Position numbers and translations under genes: made by a program. From Treponema sp. Marseille-Q4130 (lineage in GTDB: Bacteria > Spirochaetota > Spirochaetia > Treponematales > Treponemataceae): a DNA stretch of 64,000 bases. The DNA is taken from the NCBI RefSeq assembly GCF_014334325.1, contig NZ_JACSET010000001.1:240704-304703 (forward strand). Direction: 5' to 3'. Below, in pieces: positions 59,958 to 64,000 of this stretch. The stretch's first letter is position 1. Each line of letters starts with the position of its first letter. The notes under the pieces were generated by a model. The model was given only the letters and a program-made list of their open reading frames with translations, was not told where the DNA came from and searched no databases.

Positions 59958-62207
59958 ATGAAAGTATCGGACAATCGCGTTTTGTCGAAAATTGCGATTT
60001 TATCTGTGTGTGCGGCTATGATGCTCGCTGTGGGCTGCGGCAGCGGCACGAAAGTCAAATGGGACTACCAAGCGGACGTCGTCATCATCGGAGCCGGCGG
60101 CGCGGGTTTGCCCGCGGGACTCAAAGCGATCGAAGACGGCGCATCCGTTTTGTTCGTGGAAACGAACTGGGATGTCGGCGGACACGCGGCGGTGAGCGAA
60201 GGCCAGCTTCACTCGGGCGGCAGCACGGTTTCTCAAAAAGAATGGGCTATCGAAGATTCGGCCGACCTGTACTACTACGATCATACCAGAGGTCAAGCGG
60301 TCGATTCGCGCTTTAACGAATTTTCCCAAGTGCGTTCCGTTGCGAACAGCATGGCAAAAGCATACGACTTTATCTTAAAGAACGGCGTTAAAGTATTGGA
60401 AATCGAACCGATGGTTCGCAACTACTATCGCGACGGCGGATCGGATCCGGACAGCGTCGGACGCATGACGTACTCCGACAGCGGCGAATGGAAAAACGAA
60501 TACACCGGCACGACGGCTGCAGGCGTTGCGGTTACCCGCCCGCTCGAAAAATCGCTGCGCGACAAAGGTGCGAAATTCCTTTTGAACTACCACATGGACA
60601 AAATCTACCGCGAAGGCGTTCAATCCGGAAAAGTATTGGGTGTACAGGCAAGCTATACGCCGCACATTTTGCCCGGCGAAAGCACACCGCTTACGAGCCT
60701 TATGACGGAAGGAAATATCGACAACACGAAAAAAACGCTGAATATCAAAGCGAACAAAGCCGTTATCATCGCAACGGGTGGTTCGACCGGTAACGTGCAA
60801 TTCCGCACGATGTTCGACCCGCGCCTCGGCCCCGAATACGACGGACTCGGCGGTATGCCCTTCTCCGATCAGGATGCATCGGGTGAAATCGCCGCAATGG
60901 AAATAGGGGCTGCTCTTATGTCGCTTTCGTCCTATCAAATGACGGAAGGCGGCGCGCAGATGAAAGCTCCGAACCGCATCGGCTGCCAGTACGGCTACGG
61001 CCGCGGCTTTATGAAAGACAGCAAACTCTGGGCGCTTTCAAGAGCGACCGGTATTGAAATGGATCTCAACAGCATGATCGTCGTCAATATGCTCGGCCAG
61101 CGCTTTGCCAACGAAGACGATTACCGCGGAGTATTCCCCGGTCCCGAATATCAGCGCTTTTTTAACAGCGCCGCATCGAGCGTATTTATCGACGCGGACG
61201 GCGACGGAAATGCCGAATGCTACGGCGGCCCGGTATGGGCTATCGTCGACGACGCGGCCGCAAAACGCAACGACTGGGTTATGGAACAGGGCGTTCTCGA
61301 CTTCGAAGGCGGCTATGCGTTCAAAGCCGATACGCTTGAAGAGCTTGCACAAAAAGTCGTCAACAAATACTACGAAAACATCAAGATGGATCCCAAAACC
61401 CTCGTCGACACGGTTAACCGCTACAATTCGTTTGTCGCGGCCGGAAAAGACGGTGATTGGGGAAAAACCACGCTTCAAAACCAAATCAAAACCGGACCTT
61501 TCTACGCGCTGTGGGCTGTATCGAACATCCACGATACGCTCGCCGGTTTGCGCGTTGACGACAAAATGCAGGTTGTCGATTTGCACGGAAAACTCATTCC
61601 GAATCTCTTTTGCGCGGGCGAATCCGCCGGCGGTATGAGAGTGCACGGACTCGGCCGCGTTATCACGGCGGGCTATATCGCCGGCCGCTCGGCCGCTTCC
61701 GTCGATAAAGACGGATTTGCGACGGCGAGCACGGCTCTCGATCCCGCATTTGCAGGAGCCGAAACGAACTACAAGACGAAGACCGACAAAGCTTCGTTCT
61801 TTGCGCCCCGCGGTTCCACGCGCGCAACGAAAACGCAGTCCGAAAAAGAAGCCGAATTGAAGGCGATCGCAGCCGGTCAAAAAACGACTGCGGCATCCGG
61901 TTCCATCTTCAACTATACGAGCATGTCGGGAGCCGCGAACAACACCTTTACGGGCGCGTCCGACAAGGGTATGGGCGGAACGGTTCGCGTACAGATCACC
62001 GTTAAGGGCGGCAAGATGACGGACATCAAAGTGATCAAACACTCCGAAACGCCCGGCATCGGCCCCGAAGCGATCGCGAAGTTGACCGAGCAGGCGCTCC
62101 AAAAACAGAGCGCGAACCTCGATACGGTTTCCGGCGCGACGATGACGTCGACCGCTTTCAAAGAAGCGCTCGCGACGGCTATGAAAAAAGCCGGTTTAAT
62201 AAAATAA
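59958..62207 (+). CDS. Lipoprotein FAD/FMN reductase with reversed domain order
   Basis: The 749-residue protein has a signal with a relaxed lipobox (MLAVGCGSG). The FAD domain comes first (ADVVIIGAGGAGLPAGLKAI near residue 40) and carries fumarate-reductase-like landmarks: GGMPFSDQDASGEI and a final LFCAGESAGGMRVHGLGR. After a linker (AELKAIAAGQKTTAASG) comes an FMN-binding domain with VSGATMTSTAFKEAL, the covalent FMN site. The 47031 protein has the same parts in the opposite order. The substrate is unknown. GGAGG precedes the ATG. Confidence 0.9.
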   Translation: MKVSDNRVLSKIAILSVCAAMMLAVGCGSGTKVKWDYQADVVIIGAGGAGLPAGLKAIEDGASVLFVETNWDVGGHAAVSEGQLHSGGSTVSQKEWAIEDSADLYYYDHTRGQAVDSRFNEFSQVRSVANSMAKAYDFILKNGVKVLEIEPMVRNYYRDGGSDPDSVGRMTYSDSGEWKNEYTGTTAAGVAVTRPLEKSLRDKGAKFLLNYHMDKIYREGVQSGKVLGVQASYTPHILPGESTPLTSLMTEGNIDNTKKTLNIKANKAVIIATGGSTGNVQFRTMFDPRLGPEYDGLGGMPFSDQDASGEIAAMEIGAALMSLSSYQMTEGGAQMKAPNRIGCQYGYGRGFMKDSKLWALSRATGIEMDLNSMIVVNMLGQRFANEDDYRGVFPGPEYQRFFNSAASSVFIDADGDGNAECYGGPVWAIVDDAAAKRNDWVMEQGVLDFEGGYAFKADTLEELAQKVVNKYYENIKMDPKTLVDTVNRYNSFVAAGKDGDWGKTTLQNQIKTGPFYALWAVSNIHDTLAGLRVDDKMQVVDLHGKLIPNLFCAGESAGGMRVHGLGRVITAGYIAGRSAASVDKDGFATASTALDPAFAGAETNYKTKTDKASFFAPRGSTRATKTQSEKEAELKAIAAGQKTTAASGSIFNYTSMSGAANNTFTGASDKGMGGTVRVQITVKGGKMTDIKVIKHSETPGIGPEAIAKLTEQALQKQSANLDTVSGATMTSTAFKEALATAMKKAGLIK

Positions 62208-62269
62208 ATTTTTAAACATTGACTTTGCGGCCGCATATCGTGCGGCGTAAAGAGATGTACGAAGAAATG

Positions 62270-62307
62270 TACGGCGGTTCCGATTCGTTCGGCCGCCGTA
62301 TTTTTTT
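62270..62307 (+). terminator. Strong Rho-independent terminator
   Basis: An 8-bp perfect stem (TACGGCGG with CCGCCGTA, 62270-62277/62293-62300) with seven T follows the reductase gene. Confidence 0.9.
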
Positions 62308-62382
62308 ATATGAAACGGTTGGAAGATATCAGGTTTTGAAAAAATCGTGTAGAAAACACGACATTGAATCCGATATGAATAT

Positions 62383-64000
62383 GGGGCTGTCCAAGAAGTT
62401 ATTGCCAACAGCAGTAAGGACAGCCTTTTTTTGTGAAAGGTTCGATTTTCGATTTTTTTGAACGTCGTTTTTTTGTTTTAAACGTTCATCATTCGGGCAA
62501 GCTGCTTAAAGTCATATCCAATCATCAATAATCCCCATTCAGTTCCCACTTTTTCATTCCCACGAAGATAAAATCTCCTAAAGTGTAAATTGCCTTTTAT
62601 CTGTCCAAACACAGTTTCACATTCAGTTGAACGTTTTTTCATAAGTCGTTTGTATTCATCAGTCGAAAGAAGTTCCTTTACTTTTGCTTTCTGTTCAAGC
62701 CAGTGTTCGTTTCTCTGAACCATACGGCCGTATTCAGATTTTGTACACAGTGCTCGGAATGGACATCCTTCGCAATTATCACACCGGTAGACTTCATAAG
62801 TTTGCATATAGCCCGATTCATTTTTCTTCGTTACGGTCTTTTTGTAGGGGACCGGATTTCCACACGGGCAGGTATACTCTTTCTGTTCTGCGTCATACTT
62901 CCAGTTTTCAGCATTAAAGATTTTCTTCTTGAAACTCCTCTTTGTTTCTTTTTCATAACTTGGGTATTTTACAACCCCCATAATTTCTTTTTCTTCAAGA
63001 TAATCATAATTCTCCTCGCTCCCATAACCGGCATCTGCAATAACTGTTTTAAATGTACATTTTAATCGATTCTGAACATTTTCAAGATGAGGGATAAAGG
63101 TTCTTGTATCTGTTGGATTTGGAAAAACATCATACCCTATGACAAAATTGTTCTCCGTCCCGACCTGGATGTTGTAGCCGGGCTTGAGCTGCCCGTTGAG
63201 CATATGATCTTCTTTCATTCGCATGAAAGTTGCCTGTTCATCTGTTTTTGAGTAACTGTTTCTGCCCTTGAAGGTCGCCTTTGCCTTTTCGTACTTTGTT
63301 TTGCGTGGAAGGTAATCAGTTTCTATCTGTCGTTTTGCCTTTTTCAGTTTTTTTTTACGTCTTTTGATGCTTCAGCATCAAGGTTATTTATTTCGGCAAG
63401 TCTCTGTTTGATTTTTTCGGTTGCTTCCTTTATATCTTCGCTTGTTACAGCATCATCATTTCCTGTTTCTGCAAAATCCTTATCCCCGTAAACTTGATCT
63501 TCTTTACGAGTGATTTCTTCTACATCATTCAGAAATACCTTGAGCTTCTCATCGAGCTTTTTCTCGTTTTTCTCAACAGCCTTTTTCCAGACAAAGGTGT
63601 ATTTATTTGCAGCACTTTCGATTTTTGTTCCGTCTACAAAATAGTTCTCAAGACTGACATAGCCTTTTTTATTCAGGAGCTGTACCGTCGCGATAAAGAT
63701 TTCTTCGATTGAGTCTTTTAATTTTTCACTTCGGAATTTATTAATTGTCCGGAAGTCCGGTTTCTGAAATCCTGTCAGCCACATTACCTGTACATTTTCA
63801 CGGCACTGCTTTGCAATCTGCCGTGAAGAATAGGTTCTTGTCATGTAGCAGTAAATCAATAGCTTCACAAGCATCACAGGATTATAACGGCTTGCTCCGC
63901 CTCCTTTCGTATATTTTGCAAATACTTCTTCTATCCCAAGCTCGTCTACTGTTTTACTAACAATTCTTACAAAATGATTTTCCGGTACAAGTTCTTCCAG
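62383..64000 (-). mobile_element. IS1182-like insertion sequence, incomplete at the window edge
   Basis: The element seems to begin at about 62383 with GGGGCTGTCCAAGAAGTT, like IS1182-family ends. GGCTGTCC (62385) pairs with GGACAGCC (62418-62425) and T7 follows, which may stop transcription entering from outside. The transposase is on the minus strand and continues past 64000. The other end is not in the window. Confidence 0.75.
62478..64000 (-). pseudogene. IS1182-family transposase, frameshifted, N-terminus beyond the window
   Basis: On the minus strand the sequence reads LEELVPENHFVRIVSK from the window edge, then SRYNPVMLVKLLIYCYM and the family's VDGTKIES region. The frame stops at 63344. 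It resumes one base off with LKKAKRQIETDYLPRK, then TECETVFGQIKGNLHF and the end at 62478. The shift lies at a run of nine A (minus strand; T9 on the plus strand near 63345-63357). It could be a programmed -1 slip or a broken copy. The two halves together make the usual transposase. Confidence 0.82.

Overview
The window looks like chromosomal DNA of a Treponema-type spirochaete. The evidence is a large TPR membrane protein that fits the spirochaetal flagellar collar protein FlcA, relaxed spirochaetal lipoboxes, a fused AroD-AroE protein, a MurA with Asp in place of the usual Cys, a DUF2259-like secreted protein, a Lys/Ala/Thr histone-H1-like tail, and the rplM-rpsI-recX order. Most of it is moderately GC-rich. 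A 2.5 kb stretch at about 36.2-38.7 kb is clearly more AT-rich and full of gene fragments. One tRNA gene and one TPP riboswitch are present. I saw no rRNA and no CRISPR array.

Layout. 0-1.3 kb: end of an FbpB-type ABC permease and its ATPase. 1.4-5.4 kb: a GH13 amylase-family protein continuous with an H1-like tail that has its own promoter-like and ribosome-binding signals. 5.4-6.2 kb: a chimeric pseudogene of helicase and rarA pieces. 6.3-11.9 kb: a LacI-controlled locus with an EPSP-synthase paralogue, a TAXI binding protein and a fused TRAP permease. 11.9-14.3 kb: rarA with a long C-terminal extension, overlapping lacI. 14.6-17.9 kb: gpsA, ffh and a secreted glycogen-binding protein. 18.0-24.7 kb: a palindromic spacer, the FlcA-like gene, a polyprenol kinase-like gene, a membrane protein and a DUF2259-like protein. 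24.9-27.8 kb: divergent guaB and purA. 27.9-33.2 kb (minus strand): an Afu/Fbp-type ABC transporter followed by a GmhA-like isomerase and a P-loop kinase-like protein, possibly a sugar-phosphate uptake operon. 33.4-36.0 kb: pepT and murA.

36.2-38.7 kb: AT-rich island with an AbrB-like antitoxin, a truncated partner and orphan fragments. 38.8-46.2 kb (minus strand): a close-packed run reading ecfAAT fusion, nudix, membrane protein, PASTA protein, aroDE, rluA-type. 46.4-49.0 kb: a flavodoxin and a lipoprotein flavocytochrome-type reductase. 49.1-52.6 kb: a TPP-riboswitch-controlled thiBPQ operon. 52.7-54.1 kb: tRNA-Thr(CGT) directly followed by an orphan DNA methyltransferase. 54.2-55.1 kb: a STAS protein, then a noncoding region with a cluster of DnaA boxes. 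55.3-59.7 kb: two membrane proteins of unknown role, then rplM, rpsI and recX. 59.9-62.2 kb: a second FAD/FMN lipoprotein reductase with the domain order reversed. 62.4-64.0 kb: an IS1182-like element running off the end.

The best candidates for undescribed biology are the aroA-like/TRAP/LacI locus, the amylase/H1 dual gene, the Afu transporter joined to sedoheptulose-phosphate-type enzymes, the DnaA-box cluster, and the two domain-permuted flavoprotein reductases. Several genes also have good promoters placed so that their mRNAs should be leaderless.
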